From: a methanogenic archaeon mixed culture ISO4-G1
GTDB taxonomy: Archaea > Thermoplasmatota > Thermoplasmata > Methanomassiliicoccales > Methanomethylophilaceae
NCBI GenBank assembly: GCA_001563305.1
Contig: CP013703.1
Coordinates: 930,001 to 994,000 of the forward strand
Direction of reading: 5' to 3'
Length of the DNA: 64,000 nucleotides
The notes beneath the pieces were generated by a model. It ran no database searches and was not told where the DNA came from. It saw only the letters and a list, made by a program, of their open reading frames with translations. Shown here in pieces: positions 18,151 to 27,334 of the stretch. Position 1 is the first letter of the stretch; each line of letters starts with the position of its first letter. The position numbers were made by a program, and so were the translations under genes.

Positions 18151-19437
18151 ATGGCCGTCGAGGACGCAAAATTCATCAGACAGAACGTGCAGGCCCACAA
18201 CAAATGGTTCGAGGAGTGCATCCCCATGATCGCATCCGAGAACCTGATGAGCCCGCTGGCAAAGGAGATGCTGATCTCCGACTTCGCAGACAGGTATGCC
18301 GAGGGACTTCCCGGCAACCGTTACTACCAGGGTAACATCTACGTCGACAAAGTCGAGCTCAAGGCCCTCGAGCTGGCCAAGAAGGTCTTCGACTGTCAGT
18401 TCGCGGATCTCAGGCCCATCTCCGGAACGGTCGCCAACATGGCCGTCCTCATGGCATTCGCCAAGCCCGGAGACATCATCACGACATGCGCACTCGACCA
18501 GGGGGCACATATCTCCACCTGCAAGTTCGGTGCATTTGGACAGAGAGGGGTCAACTCGGTCAACTACCCGTGGAACGAGTCCGACATGAACCTTGATGTC
18601 GACGGCACGATCAAGGTCCTCAAGGCCTCCAAGCCCAAGGTCGCCCGGTTCGGTCTCTCGGTCTTCCTGTTCCCCCCACCGCTCAAGGAGCTGCAGGACA
18701 CGTTCAACGAGATCGGATGTCTCGTATGGGAGGACTGCGCCCACGTCCTCGGTCTCATCGCCGGAAAGCAGTTCCAGGATCCCCTCAGGGAGGGTGTGAA
18801 CATCGTCTCGGCATCGACCCACAAGACGTTCCCCGGACCCAACCACGGAATCCTCCTCGGACAGAACCTGACCGAGGACCAGGAGAAGAAGCTGCAGCAC
18901 GCCGCATTCCCCGGTGTCACCTCCAGCCACCACCTCCACGCCATGGCCGCCCTCGGAATCACACTGGCTGAGATGGACGTCTTCGGAAGGGAATACGCCG
19001 CACAGGCCTGCAAGAACTCACGTGCGCTCGGAGAGGCCCTCTACGAGCTTGGAGTCCCCGTGCTCTGCCCCGACCTCGGATTCACCAGGTCCCACGCCAT
19101 CGCGGTCGATGTCTCCCAGTTCGGAGGCGGAAAGGACTGCGCACAGCTCCTCGAGGACGCCAACATCATCTGTAACAAGAACATGCTCCCCAGGGACACC
19201 AGCTCGGTCAACCCCTCCGGACTCAGGCTCGGATCTCAGGAGATGACCCGTCTCGGAATGAAGGAGAGCGAGATGAAAGAGGTCGCATCCCTCATTGCCA
19301 GGGTCATCAAGGACAAGGAGGACCCCAAGAAGGTGAAGGAGGACGTCAAGGAGCTCAAGAAGAACTTCGCGACCGTCCAGTACTGCTTCAACGCCGGGGA
19401 ACCCGCGTACAGGTACCACGAACTCGTGGACTTCTGA
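18151..19437 (+). CDS. glyA: Serine hydroxymethyltransferase
   Basis: A 428-aa PLP enzyme interconverting serine and glycine with transfer of a C1 unit to a pterin. The PLP lysine lies in SASTHKTFPGPNHG near residue 229, and the N-terminal substrate region reads MIASENLMSP and GLPGNRYYQG. I start at the ATG at 18151 (MAVEDAKF), after an A/T-rich leader; upstream in-frame sequence is low-complexity. With fhs in this window, the likely carrier is folate. Followed directly by a strong hairpin. Confidence 0.93.
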   Translation: MAVEDAKFIRQNVQAHNKWFEECIPMIASENLMSPLAKEMLISDFADRYAEGLPGNRYYQGNIYVDKVELKALELAKKVFDCQFADLRPISGTVANMAVLMAFAKPGDIITTCALDQGAHISTCKFGAFGQRGVNSVNYPWNESDMNLDVDGTIKVLKASKPKVARFGLSVFLFPPPLKELQDTFNEIGCLVWEDCAHVLGLIAGKQFQDPLREGVNIVSASTHKTFPGPNHGILLGQNLTEDQEKKLQHAAFPGVTSSHHLHAMAALGITLAEMDVFGREYAAQACKNSRALGEALYELGVPVLCPDLGFTRSHAIAVDVSQFGGGKDCAQLLEDANIICNKNMLPRDTSSVNPSGLRLGSQEMTRLGMKESEMKEVASLIARVIKDKEDPKKVKEDVKELKKNFATVQYCFNAGEPAYRYHELVDF

Positions 19438-19447
19438 AACCATTCCA

Positions 19448-19470
19448 GCCGCCGGGCGTCGCCTGGCGGC
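19448..19470 (+). terminator. Strong GC hairpin after glyA
   Basis: GCCGCC/GGCGGC extended by GGCG/CGCC makes an almost continuous stem of about ten pairs, followed by TAACATTTCTTC. It ends the glyA transcript. Confidence 0.7.
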
Positions 19471-19528
19471 CTAACATTTCTTCACCGTTCCGAAACTGTT
19501 TTTATAAAATCTAAACCATGTCCTTCCA

Positions 19529-20185
19529 ATGACTTCTGACAACCGCGAGGATTATCTCATCAGCATCCTGAGGCTCAGTGACGGCAACCGCAACGTCAAG
19601 ACCACCGAGCTGGCATCATTCATGAATGTATCCCCGGCAAGCGTCACGGAGATGACGAAGACCCTCGCGAAGGAAGGACTGGTCGTGTACGAGAGGTACA
19701 AGGGCATCAAGCTGTCCGATGAGGGTATGAAGGTTGCCCGCCAACTCCGCAAGAAGCATCACGTCATAGAGCACCTTCTCATCGACTGTCTCGGACTGGA
19801 CCCCCATGAGGCCCACGACGAGGCACACAAGATGGAGCATGCCATCTCCGACAACACCAGCATCAAGATCTGCACCATGGTGGGCAATCCCGTGGATGAC
19901 GACTGCGCATACTGCTCGGATCCCTGCAAGCGCTACACCAAGTCCTCGTCCAACATCGTCCAGCTCAACAAGATGGCGAAGAACAAGGAGGGCATCGTCG
20001 CGTACATAAGGTCCGACAGCTCAGAGGACATCAGGAGGCTCAACTCCATCGGTTTCGTTCCCGGGAGGGATGTCAAGATCGACTCGATCCTCATGGACGG
20101 CGGCGACAGGGTCGTCAAGATCGGTCAGAACCTCGTGGCCCTAAACTACGACCTGGCATCCTGCGTGTACGTGGATCTCCAGTGA
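19529..20185 (+). CDS. DtxR-family metal-dependent transcription regulator
   Basis: A 218-aa protein with an N-terminal winged helix (TTELASFMNVSPASVTEMTKTLAKEGLV, residues about 26-55), a dimerisation and metal-binding domain with HHVIEHLL and HDEAHKMEHA, an inserted Cys pair (CAYCSDPC), and a C-terminal FeoA/SH3-like domain (about residues 155-218). Proteins of this family repress iron or manganese genes when metal is bound. Boxes with TTTAG..CTAAA arms at 55.3-58.6 kb are plausible targets of this regulator. A TATA-like TTTTTATAAAA lies about 25 bases before the ATG. Confidence 0.88.
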   Translation: MTSDNREDYLISILRLSDGNRNVKTTELASFMNVSPASVTEMTKTLAKEGLVVYERYKGIKLSDEGMKVARQLRKKHHVIEHLLIDCLGLDPHEAHDEAHKMEHAISDNTSIKICTMVGNPVDDDCAYCSDPCKRYTKSSSNIVQLNKMAKNKEGIVAYIRSDSSEDIRRLNSIGFVPGRDVKIDSILMDGGDRVVKIGQNLVALNYDLASCVYVDLQ

Positions 20186-20206
20186 TCTTAAAGAATAAGG
20201 AAAAAG

Positions 20207-20225
20207 GCCGGTGGCTGGCACCGGC
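20207..20225. terminator. Bidirectional hairpin between dtxR-type gene and gltX
   Basis: GCCGGTG/CACCGGC (7 bp) around GCTGG. GGTTTTCT follows on plus and CTTTTTCC on minus. Confidence 0.7.
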
Positions 20226-20233
20226 AGGTTTTC

Positions 20234-21916
20234 TCAGCGGTGTGCGAAGACCAGTGTCACGCCGTCCTTACTGTTCTTCTCGAGTCTGGCGAATCCCACC
20301 CTCTCGAGCTGGACCATGTCATTGGTCTCCTTGAGGATCTCGGGCTCCACATATCCCTCGAGGACCGATCCGTCTGGCATGAGCAGCTTTGCTCCCACCC
20401 CTCCGTCAGCGACCCACTGGACAGCATGGACTCCGTTCTTGAGGACGGATATGTCGTTGCCGTCGTAGACAGCGGGCTGACCGTAGTTCAGGTTGCACAG
20501 GTCCTTGAGCCTGATCCTCTTCTCCTGCTCGAACATGTCGGAGTCGGAGTGGGCCAGATACACGGTCTTGTTCCCGTCGAGGGAATACTTCCTGCTTCCC
20601 CTCTCGGGATGGTCGGGATGCCTGGGGGCCTCTCCCTTGATGGAATCGATTCCCGTGATGTCATACTTGACCGGGTCCTGTACGTAGAAGTACCTGTTGG
20701 AGTCGGTGTCGATGATGTCCCTGTTCATGACGTAGAGCGTCTGCCAGGAGAACTCGATGTCGACCGACTTGATACCGGACTCGACCCAGTACTTCCTGAT
20801 CGCCTCGGGCCTGATTCCGCGCCTCTTGAGGGCCCTGACGGTGCCTGTCCTGACATCGTCCCATCCGCTGTACTCGCCGGCCTGGATGGCCTTCTTGATG
20901 GTCGAGGTCTTCAGGACTGTGTCGGGGATGTTGATGAGTCCGTAATGGTAGTAGATGGGTTTCTTCCATCCGAAGTAATCGAAGACATACTCCTGCCTGA
21001 ACGTGTTGTTCAGATGGTCCTTTCCCCTGATGACGTGCGTCATCTTCATTAGGTGATCATCCACCGCGGTCGAGAAGTTCATCATCGGATATGCGATGTA
21101 CTTCGTACCGGTGCGCGGGTGGGTTGCCCTGACCAGTCTCAGGGCTACGAAGTCCCTGATGGCAGGGTTCGGATGGGCAATATCCGTCTTGATGACCACG
21201 ACAGCCTCTCCGTCGGCGTAGTCGCCGGCCATGAACTTGTCGAATCTCTCCATCTGGGTCTCCACCGGGAGATCCCTGCACGGACATGCCTGCTTATGCT
21301 CCTTGAGCTCCCTCCAATGGTCGCCGTCGCATGTACAGACATATGCGGCACCCATCTCGATGAGCTGCTTCGCGTAATCGTAATAGATCTCGAACCTGTC
21401 GGACTGGATGTACGTCTCGTCGAACTCGATGCCGAGCCAGTCGAAATCCTCCGGTATGGTGTCGTAGGCCTCGGGGTCGAGCCTCTCGGGGTTCGTATCC
21501 TCGTATCTCAGGACCAGCTTTCCCTCGTACCTCTTGACGTACTCGTCATTGAGGATGGATACACGGGTGTGACCGATGTGGAGAGGACCGGAGGGACCAG
21601 GTGCGATACGCATCACGACCCTGCCCAGCTCCACATCCTTGAGATCGGGCAGGTCGTTCCTCCTCTCCTTCTTCTCCCTCACGAGCATGCTCGCGTCCAT
21701 CTCCTGGAGGGCTATGGTCTGGGCATCCAGGCCGAGCCTGTTGACGTCTTCGACGATCTGATTGATGAGAGGCGTTATCTCCGCCGCCTTGGATCTGAGC
21801 TCAGGACATTCTCCCAAGATCTTTCCAACAACTGCTTTCGGATTTGCCTTTCCCTTGTAGAAGACTGCATTCTGCAACGCATACTTCCTAATCGTTGCCT
21901 CGACGTCATCGGACAT
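20234..21916 (-). CDS. gltX: Glutamyl-tRNA synthetase, archaeal type
   Basis: A 560-aa class I synthetase. The N-terminal 100 residues are the archaeal helical extension. The HIGH signature occurs as PSGPLHIGHT and the second ATP loop as LKTSTIKK. The C-terminal half is beta-barrel, as in archaeal GluRS and GlnRS. In archaea it is normally non-discriminating and also charges tRNA-Gln, which GatDE then amidates. The start at 21916 (MSDDVEATIRKYALQ) is preferred over an Arg/Ser/Pro-rich in-frame extension. Convergent with the DtxR-type gene. Confidence 0.93.
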   Translation of the reverse strand: MSDDVEATIRKYALQNAVFYKGKANPKAVVGKILGECPELRSKAAEITPLINQIVEDVNRLGLDAQTIALQEMDASMLVREKKERRNDLPDLKDVELGRVVMRIAPGPSGPLHIGHTRVSILNDEYVKRYEGKLVLRYEDTNPERLDPEAYDTIPEDFDWLGIEFDETYIQSDRFEIYYDYAKQLIEMGAAYVCTCDGDHWRELKEHKQACPCRDLPVETQMERFDKFMAGDYADGEAVVVIKTDIAHPNPAIRDFVALRLVRATHPRTGTKYIAYPMMNFSTAVDDHLMKMTHVIRGKDHLNNTFRQEYVFDYFGWKKPIYYHYGLINIPDTVLKTSTIKKAIQAGEYSGWDDVRTGTVRALKRRGIRPEAIRKYWVESGIKSVDIEFSWQTLYVMNRDIIDTDSNRYFYVQDPVKYDITGIDSIKGEAPRHPDHPERGSRKYSLDGNKTVYLAHSDSDMFEQEKRIRLKDLCNLNYGQPAVYDGNDISVLKNGVHAVQWVADGGVGAKLLMPDGSVLEGYVEPEILKETNDMVQLERVGFARLEKNSKDGVTLVFAHR

Positions 21917-21980
21917 AAGGTACAGGTAACGTCTGGACGTATAAATACTATCAGAAACTGGATGTCTGGGGAAAAACGGA

Positions 21981-22439
21981 TCAGTCTGCCCTGTCCAATT
22001 CGGTGTTGACGAGGTTCTCGGCCAGCATTCCGAGCATCTCGGAGAACTTCTCGATGTCCTCGGGGGAGTATTCTTTGAGCATCGACTCCAAGGCCATGTT
22101 GATGCGGCGGTCCTCTCTGGAGTAAAGGGTGTAGGTGGAAGGTGATGCGGTGAGGATGTTGATCCTGGAATCGGTGGGATGCTTCTCCTTGATGACATAT
22201 CCGCGCTCGACCAGGCTGTTGATCTTCACGGTGACGGCAGGCTTTGTGATGTTCAGCAGTTCCACTAACTTGGTCACGGTGCATTCATCCATGAACATGA
22301 TGATGTTCAGGTACATGATGTCACGGTACGACATGTCACCTTGGATGTTCGAGTTCGATCTGAACTCCATCGTGCTTATCGAGTGGTACATCTTGAAGAA
22401 ACTCCTTCTCAGCATCACCCGGTTATAGTTTTCCTTCAT
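21981..22439 (-). CDS. MarR-family transcription regulator
   Basis: A 152-aa winged-helix protein. The recognition region reads CTVTKLVELLNITKPAVTVKINSLVERGYVIKEKHPTDSRINIL (residues about 54-98), the family's helix-turn-helix plus wing with its conserved DxR. Ligand unknown. It lies just downstream of mtbB on the same strand, separated by a terminator and its own A/T-rich promoter. It is therefore a candidate regulator of the methylamine genes; this is inference from position and shared promoter motifs. Confidence 0.85.
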   Translation of the reverse strand: MKENYNRVMLRRSFFKMYHSISTMEFRSNSNIQGDMSYRDIMYLNIIMFMDECTVTKLVELLNITKPAVTVKINSLVERGYVIKEKHPTDSRINILTASPSTYTLYSREDRRINMALESMLKEYSPEDIEKFSEMLGMLAENLVNTELDRAD

Positions 22440-22762
22440 GCTACCACAATTAAACCATCAATATGTGCTTATTTAAACAGTTGCACAGGTTATATATACT
22501 GTTGTACTAAAGAAACAGTAAACTATTACTAAACTATTTTTCTTACCGAAACGTTTAATTCAGACTGGCGATAAGTTAAGTTGTATATATAACATCGCAA
22601 AACACGCCCTCGTCCAGTAAATCCGCACTATTGTAGGCTGTTTAAACAATAAAGCAGTTTAACTAACGGAGTTACTTGGATGTATTCCACCCAGTTGTAG
22701 AATAATGTCGGCGGCACCCTTTCGGATGCCGCCTTAGAGAGGTTTAATGGCTAAACGATCAA
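22440..22762. promoter_or_regulatory. marR promoter region and mtbB 3' region
   Basis: This A/T-rich gap holds a minus-strand TATA element (22491-22500) about 50 bases before the marR ATG, and the sequence TAAACTATTACTAA at 22519-22532 just upstream of it. The same 14 bases occur at 58603-58616. Several GTTTAAAC/CAGTTTAAC repeats lie at 22645-22670. No gene is seen. Confidence 0.45.
22710..22733 (-). terminator. mtbB terminator hairpin
   Basis: GGCGGCA and TGCCGCC (7 bp) around a 10-base loop, 30 bases beyond the mtbB stop. The minus-strand side continues ACATTATTCT. Confidence 0.6.
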
Positions 22763-24166
22763 TCACTTGCGCATCATGTTGCGGAAGTGCTCACAGCTGT
22801 TGATCTTGATTCCGAGCAGGTCCTCGATGTTGAACTTGGCCCAGATTCCACGAGGTGTTCCGGGTTCTCCGACCGGTACTCCGATTCCGAGCTCCCTCCT
22901 CTTCTCAGCCATGATGGCCTCATCCGCGATGTCGAATACGTCGAGGTCGAGCTTCTTCGCAACGAACTTCTTCGCATCGTTGAGTCTCATGTTCTTTGCC
23001 CACTGCATACGGATGACGAGATCTCCAGATGTCCTGAATCCTCCCATTCCTCCTGCGATGTAGTGGGGGATCATCATTCCTGCCGGGTCTCCGGCTCCGC
23101 ACTAGACTCCGTCCACATGGGCGATCTCGGCCATTGCCTTGTTCGCACGGGAAACACAGTCGATCGGAGGCATCTCGAGCATCGGGATTCCTCCTACTCC
23201 CATACCCAGGTTGGCATGGACAGGGATGTTGGAGTTCTTGACACAGTCCTTGATGATGACTACCGACCTCGCGAGGTTCCATGCGAAGGACCTGGAGGTG
23301 TTGGTGTTGACCACAGCTCCGAAGATGTTGGCTCCCGCCTTCTCGCACAGCTTGTTCTGGTCGTTGGCGTACATACCGGCTACGACCTTTCCGTCGTACT
23401 CGATAGCTCCGTGGATTCCAAGGACGTTCTCTGCGGACATTCCCATGGTGATGTAGGCCTCGGGGAAGTCCTTCCTCATCTGCTCCACTCCCCTGAGGGT
23501 GGCGACGAACTCGGCATCTCCAGCTGAAGCGGTGGTATCGAAGTTGTATCCCTCTGCACCGTGCTTCATGAATTCCCTGGTAATGAATGTGATATCCTGA
23601 GTCAGTGCGTCCGCGGCCAGCTCTGCCTGCTGCATTGCCTCCTCGACCTTGAACTCCCTCATCAGATCCGCGGGGTTTCCGAACGGTCCCGAAGGTGCGT
23701 AGTAAAGACCCATGTTGGGCATGGCACCGTAAAGCATCGGGACTGTGGATTCCATGACGATCTGCTCCATGGTCTCACACTCGTAGGAGATCAGGGGCTT
23801 GACCGGCTTGACCGAATAATCCGAGGTGGTCAGCTCGAATGAATCCATTCCGCATGCCCTCTCAGAGATGAGGATCGAATCCCTCCTGCTGGTCTCGACT
23901 CCGTTACAGCACGATCCGCTGTCGAGCAGGAATTTGTGAGGACCTCCGTCCTCTGTGAGCACGATCTCGTGACCACGCTCGACCGACACGACCCTGTTGG
24001 GATCTGTGATGATCTCGTAGAGGAAATCGATGTCGTCGGCTGTCAAATCCGGTACCGAACCTGCATCCGCACCGTCAGCCATTCCCACATGGATATCGTC
24101 AAGGATTTGCTCCTTGGTCATACGGACGGTACGTCCGTCTCCCATTCTTGTTACAAACTCAGACAT
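22763..24166 (-). CDS. mtbB: Dimethylamine methyltransferase MtbB with in-frame amber (pyrrolysine)
   Basis: Read through the TAG at 23102-23104, the product is 467 aa, the length of Methanosarcina MtbB. MtbB moves a methyl group from dimethylamine to the cobalt of its corrinoid protein MtbC. Diagnostic stretches are MGDGRTVRMTKEQI at the N-terminus, SYSVKPVKP-like and YGAMPNMGLYYAPSGPF segments, GMGVGGIPMLEMPPIDCVSRA, then VDGV-Pyl-CGAGDPAGMM, and the conserved tail DLLGIKINSCEHFR. Pyrrolysine is needed in the active site. The start at 24166 has AGGTGAG before it. No corrinoid protein or MtbA gene is in this window. Confidence 0.95.
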
Positions 24167-24195
24167 TTTCTCACCTATTGCTGTTTGCACTCATC

Positions 24196-24405
24196 AAAAG
24201 AGACCGTAGCGCAGCCACACATACAAGCCGCAAGCCCGCGAGTCATGGAATCCGAACCGACACCTCCTTCATTGTCGGTCCGAACCTTTCAACCATGGCC
24301 CAACGGTCTTGTGGCGAGATTGTACACGGCTCCGCCATTGGCAGGAGAGAACCATCCATCCTTGCGGATTCGGGTCCACCCTAAAGCCGTTGCGCAGTCT
24401 CTTTT
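24196..24405 (-). ncRNA. Large structured 5' leader of mtbB
   Basis: The two ends are complementary: AAAAGAGAC at 24196-24204 with GTCTCTTTT at 24397-24405 (9 bp, perfect). Just inside, GCGCA at 24209 pairs with TGCGC at 24391. An internal hairpin ACCGACA/TGTCGGT lies at 24256-24279. On the minus strand this RNA starts almost exactly where the TATA element predicts transcription to begin and ends 30 nt before the mtbB ATG. It has no credible reading frame. It looks like a multi-branched regulatory leader; I do not recognise the family. Confidence 0.6.
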
Positions 24406-24727
24406 AGTTAGGTTATTTTAATCATTGATTTTTAGATATAAATAAATGACCCAAATCGGACCCTATATCCTTTCTCCAAAGGTAAAATGATGCTTGACTG
24501 AAGCATTAGCCAGCGTCATGAATTTAGAACGATTGATATAGAAACTCGCCATATTTCTAAAAAATTAACTATTTTCATATTGCAACAAGAGGAAATAGCC
24601 GTCATTACGCAAGTTTTGAACCATTATTCCCTTGAATTCTTCAGAAATCCTGCAGATATCGTCAAAAAGCCCTTATGCATAGTATTAAATATGACACACA
24701 GATGCGCGTTTCAGAAGGCATCGATTT
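24406..24727. other. Intergenic region, promoters only
   Basis: Between the mtbB leader and the YitT-like gene. A/T-rich, containing the mtbB TATA element. Nothing else is supported; open frames on plus are shadows of downstream coding sequence. Confidence 0.4.
24434..24447 (-). promoter_or_regulatory. mtbB TATA element
   Basis: Minus strand reads ATTTATTTATATCT. About 28 bases downstream comes AACTAAAAGAGAC, the first bases of the structured leader. Confidence 0.55.
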
Positions 24728-25423
24728 ATGGGAAAACTGTCCATCAAGATCAGCGAAAAGTATCACTATTCGCCGTCGAAGACGGATTTCCTGGAGATGA
24801 TCGCTTCTTTGTTCATCATGTCCTTCGGAGTGGCACTCTCCGTCAAGGCCAACCTGGGATCCTCCCCCATCTCGTCCCTGCCGAACGTCCTCTCCATCTT
24901 CAGCGGACTATCCCTCGGTACCACGATGCTGATCACCAACATCACCATGATCGTTGCGGAGTGGATCATAATGCACGACCGCACGAAGATCGTCTATACT
25001 ATGGTCCAGCTGCCGTTCACAATCATTCAGAGTGTCTTCGTGGACATCATCATGATGCCGATGGACGGCTGGTTCGTGACCGATCTGGTGCAGCAGTGGG
25101 GCCTGGTGATCATCAGCAATCTGATCATCGCTTTCGGTGTCGTACTGTCGATAGATTCTAACGTATCGCTGCTGGCGGACGACGGCCTGATACTGGCGAT
25201 CCATGGTGCCACTAGGGTCAGGCTGGACAAGGTCATGCTGCTGTTTGACATAGCCTTCATCGGATCGGCTTTCATAGCATCCTACATCTTCTTCCAGGAC
25301 TTCGTCGGTGTAGGTATGGGCACGATCGTTGCCGGACTGACCCTGGGTCCGTTCGTCAAGATACTGACCACATTCGTCAAACGGCACATCCGTTCGAACG
25401 GTCATATAGTCGATGAGAAATGA
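24728..25423 (+). CDS. YczE/YitT-family integral membrane protein
   Basis: A 231-aa protein with about five to six membrane segments. The N-terminal part (FIMSFGVALSVKANLGSSPISSLPNVLS) is the signature of the YczE/YyaS/YitT group, whose substrate is unknown; it is repeated in degraded form near residue 138 (AFGVVLSIDSNVSLLADDGLILAI). It ends at a shared hairpin, convergent with the APC permease. Its position in the methylamine region is suggestive but proves nothing. Confidence 0.75.
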   Translation: MGKLSIKISEKYHYSPSKTDFLEMIASLFIMSFGVALSVKANLGSSPISSLPNVLSIFSGLSLGTTMLITNITMIVAEWIIMHDRTKIVYTMVQLPFTIIQSVFVDIIMMPMDGWFVTDLVQQWGLVIISNLIIAFGVVLSIDSNVSLLADDGLILAIHGATRVRLDKVMLLFDIAFIGSAFIASYIFFQDFVGVGMGTIVAGLTLGPFVKILTTFVKRHIRSNGHIVDEK

Positions 25424-25441
25424 AGCGGGGTTTCCCCCGCT
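25424..25441. terminator. Hairpin between convergent genes
   Basis: AGCGGGG/CCCCGCT (7 bp) around TTTC, placed between the YitT-like gene and the APC permease stop. Confidence 0.6.
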
Positions 25442-25448
25442 AACAGGT

Positions 25449-26917
25449 TTATGCGTGAGCCTCTTCGTCCTCTGGGGATTCCGAATTCTCATACTCAACG
25501 TGGGCAAGTTGTCCGAACTTGTCCCCGTACTGCTTCTTACACATTAACGCGAAGATCACTCCGAGGAGGGCCCATCCGCCGACCATCGCCCATTCTTCGA
25601 GACATAGGGATCCGCCGGTACCAGGTATGATGTACATGACCACCATGAAACCAGACATAAGCATGGCGATCCATCCGACCAGCTTGTAATGGCTGACCTT
25701 GTACGGACGTGGCATATCGGGCTCCTTCTTACGAAGGATGAGGAACGAGATCGCGACCATCATGTATGCGAGACAGCATCCGAAGTTACCCGCATCGACG
25801 ATCCAGACCAGCATCTTCCTTCCCACAAGAGGAGCCAGAATGGATAGGAAACCGATGAGGAGAATCGCAAGAACAGGGGTCCTGTACTTCTCGTGGAGCT
25901 TCGTGAAGGCTTTGGGGATCATGTAGGACTCCGCCATCGCGAAGATCGCACGACTTCCTCCGATCATGAACGCGTTCCAGGAGGTCAGGATTCCGCACAG
26001 TCCTCCCAATAGGACGACCTTGGACATCGCTGCACTGCTGAACGCCTTGGCGAGTGCATCGGCTGTGACCAATCCCGAACCGGCCATGGAGGCCTCGATC
26101 TCAGCGGGGGTCAGGATGAGTCCGATACCGACGATGATGAGGGCGTAGAACAGAGTAGCCATTGCCACGGAAATGAGGACAATGGTACCGACCTTCTTGA
26201 GGGGCGCCTTAATCTCCTCAGCTGCCTGAGGGATGACATCGAATCCGATGAAGAAGAACGGCGACAGCATGGCGACGGTCAGGATACCGTTGAACGCGGT
26301 TCCCCAATCATCACCTATGAATGCCTGTGCCTCGAGGTTCGCCACATCTCCGGAGAACGCGGCACCGGCGATGATCAGGATTCCGATGATCGCCAGGATG
26401 GCGGTGAATATGGTCTGAACGATCGCAGCGACTTTCGTTCCGCGGATATTGATGTAAGTGATGAATATGGCAACTATGGCCGCTAGCAGAACCTGCGAAG
26501 CGTAGATGTCGTATCCAGCTATCGTGTACATGTAGTAAACCTGGAAGTCTGGCCACACATAGGTCACGATCATTGGCAGGGTACAAGACTCGAAACATAC
26601 GACACTTGCATATCCCAGAATGATTGCCCATGTGCACACAAACGATGCGGCCGGACCCATCGCTTTCAGGCTGTATACGTGCTCTCCGCCACACTGCGGC
26701 ATGGCCGAGATGAGTTCTGCATAGGTCCTTCCCACAAAGAACACCATGATTCCACCGACGAGGAATCCCAGTGCGGCACCTATTGCACCTCCACCTTCTA
26801 TCCAACTTCCTGAAGAGACGACCCAGCCCCAACCGATCATCGCTCCGAATGCGATGACAGCACATCCCATGTGCCTAGGACCCTCTCGAACTTCGATTTT
26901 ACCTTTCCCTCTTTCAT
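25449..26917 (-). CDS. APC-family amine/amino acid permease, N-terminus frameshifted
   Basis: About 485 aa with 12 membrane segments. VIAFGAMIGWGWVVSSGSW is the glycine-rich TM1 break of APC transporters, FFFIGFDVIPQAAEEIKAP is the TM6 region, and NAFMIGGSRAIFAMAESYMIPKAF the TM8 region. The natural N-terminus (MKEGKVKSKFERVLGTWDV) is encoded from the ATG at 26917 but in a different frame; adding one base near 26863 would join it to the rest. Otherwise translation would have to begin at the ATG at 26870 (MGCAVIAFG), losing about 16 residues. Its location among methylamine genes suggests import of an amine or amino acid. Confidence 0.75.
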
Positions 26918-27093
26918 AATTCCAACCCCTTGATAAGTCCGGGGTCTCTCCTGGAATCAAAACTAATAACGGTTTCAAACAAAACATCCATAGCGTCACC
27001 TAAGCCGACGCATCTAGACCTACGTTCGTGTTCGTAATCGAAAAGATTGTTTCCATTCAGCCCCATCTGGTGGTTGCGTAAACTGTTGACCAT
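26914..27093 (-). CDS. Small upstream ORF coupled to the APC permease
   Basis: A 59-codon frame (MVNSLRNHQMGLNGNN..) lies in the permease leader and its TGA overlaps the permease ATG at 26917 (ATGA). The composition is ordinary for a soluble peptide (VLFETVISFDSRRDPGLIKG). It could be a real small protein or a leader peptide that couples translation. No relatives are recognised. Confidence 0.35.
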   Translation of the reverse strand: MVNSLRNHQMGLNGNNLFDYEHERRSRCVGLGDAMDVLFETVISFDSRRDPGLIKGLEL

Positions 27094-27149
27094 CGGTACA
27101 ACACTAATCTTAAAGATTACAAGATAGTTTAAAAAAATAACCATTATAC

Positions 27150-27158
27150 TTATATATC
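27150..27158 (-). promoter_or_regulatory. TATA element for the permease transcript
   Basis: Minus strand CGATATATAA, predicting a start near 27125 and a leader of about 200 nt before the permease ATG. The rest of 27000-27334 is A/T-rich and otherwise empty except for the small ORF. Confidence 0.45.
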
Positions 27159-27334
27159 GATGGCTTCAAGGAGTGCCTGTAAACTCTGACCAATAAGTCG
27201 ATTTTCTTTACCTATCGTCGATATTTAAAGGCTGTTCATAATTTTATATATTATTGATGTACTTAATTACGGATACTGGTTAAAACTTCCATCATCAATC
27301 TGACCCAAAGAATAAAGAATCAAATAGGTCAATT

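Noticed and set aside
22763-24166. Reading the split mtbB or mttB as pseudogenes with nonsense mutations
   Set aside because: Each has exactly one TAG, at the known pyrrolysine position, and both halves are fully conserved to the expected total length.
22763-24166. Assignment as monomethylamine methyltransferase MtmB
   Set aside because: Length (467 aa) and the stretches YGAMPNMGLYY and DLLGIKINSCE fit MtbB; MtmB differs in these regions.
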